DNA of 5,656 bases from NCBI GenBank assembly GCA_946621895.1, contig CAMOOZ010000057.1, forward strand, positions 1 through 5,656, read 5' to 3'. Below are positions 5,629 to 5,656 of this stretch, in pieces; position 1 is the stretch's first letter; each line of letters begins with the position of its first letter. A program made the position numbers and the translations under genes. The DNA is from an uncultured Lachnospiraceae bacterium. GTDB taxonomy: Bacteria > Bacillota_A > Clostridia > Lachnospirales > Lachnospiraceae. The notes beneath the pieces were generated by a model. That model was not told the origin of the DNA and searched no databases. It worked only from the letters and a program-made list of their open reading frames with translations.

Positions 5629-5656
5629 GCGGTTACTCCCGGAGGGTTATAGTCAA

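Noticed and set aside
5616..5654. Short minus-strand open frame entering from the right edge (ending at a TAG at 5616-5618), a possible C-terminus of another gene
   Set aside because: Only 12 codons are visible, ending within the palindrome; too short to support as coding.
5627..5656. Plus-strand promoter-like TTGCGG ... TATAGT at the right edge
   Set aside because: The spacing is about 15 bases, the -35 is weak, and no downstream gene is visible; not supportable.
1..5656. CRISPR arrays, tRNA/rRNA genes, insertion sequences
   Set aside because: I saw no regularly spaced direct repeats, cloverleaf-like tRNA sequences, rRNA segments or transposase-like ORFs on either strand.

Overview
The window looks like part of a chromosome from a moderately GC-rich anaerobic Firmicute, most likely class Clostridia and possibly Lachnospiraceae. 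This rests on strong purine-rich ribosome-binding sites, DegV-family and DHHW/MBOAT proteins of clostridial type, and a methylglyoxal synthase resembling the Bacillus/Clostridium enzymes. The taxonomic guess is inference from protein style; no rRNA or tRNA is present to anchor it.

Layout: the left edge (1-428, + strand) is the nearly complete 3' part of mgsA (methylglyoxal synthase), missing only its first few codons. A 149-base convergent intergenic region follows. It holds a compound hairpin just behind mgsA and then a strong bidirectional intrinsic terminator (about 522-571). Everything from 578 to about 5460 is on the minus strand, so it is transcribed right to left. The order is a small coiled-coil membrane protein (5188-5460), an MBOAT O-acyltransferase (3795-5198), a DHHW/AlgJ-AlgX-like SGNH protein (2667-3791), a DegV-family lipid-binding protein (1720-2625), and a long unrecognised helical protein (889-1707) whose C-terminal part continues in another frame (578 to about 940). 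Gaps between the genes are short or negative (11-base overlap, 3 bases, 41 bases, about 12 bases), which fits one operon ending at the shared terminator. The right edge (5461-5656) has no convincing long gene. It holds three successive inverted repeats, a possible extended -10 promoter and a possible 40-codon upstream ORF.

How the genes may work together: MBOAT plus a DHHW/AlgJ-X-like SGNH protein is the known core of systems that O-acetylate extracellular polysaccharides. The MBOAT moves acyl groups across the membrane and the SGNH protein places them on the polymer outside. The 90-residue coiled-coil/TM protein is translationally coupled to the MBOAT and may be an accessory subunit, as small membrane proteins are in D-alanylation loci. 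DegV proteins bind fatty acids (FakB-type), so an acyl-related link is conceivable but unproven. No glycosyltransferase or polymer-synthesis gene lies in the window, so the acceptor is unknown. The most unusual items are the split hypothetical gene with a likely one-base frameshift at a four-base homopolymer, the small protein coupled to the MBOAT, and the densely palindromic leader upstream of the operon.
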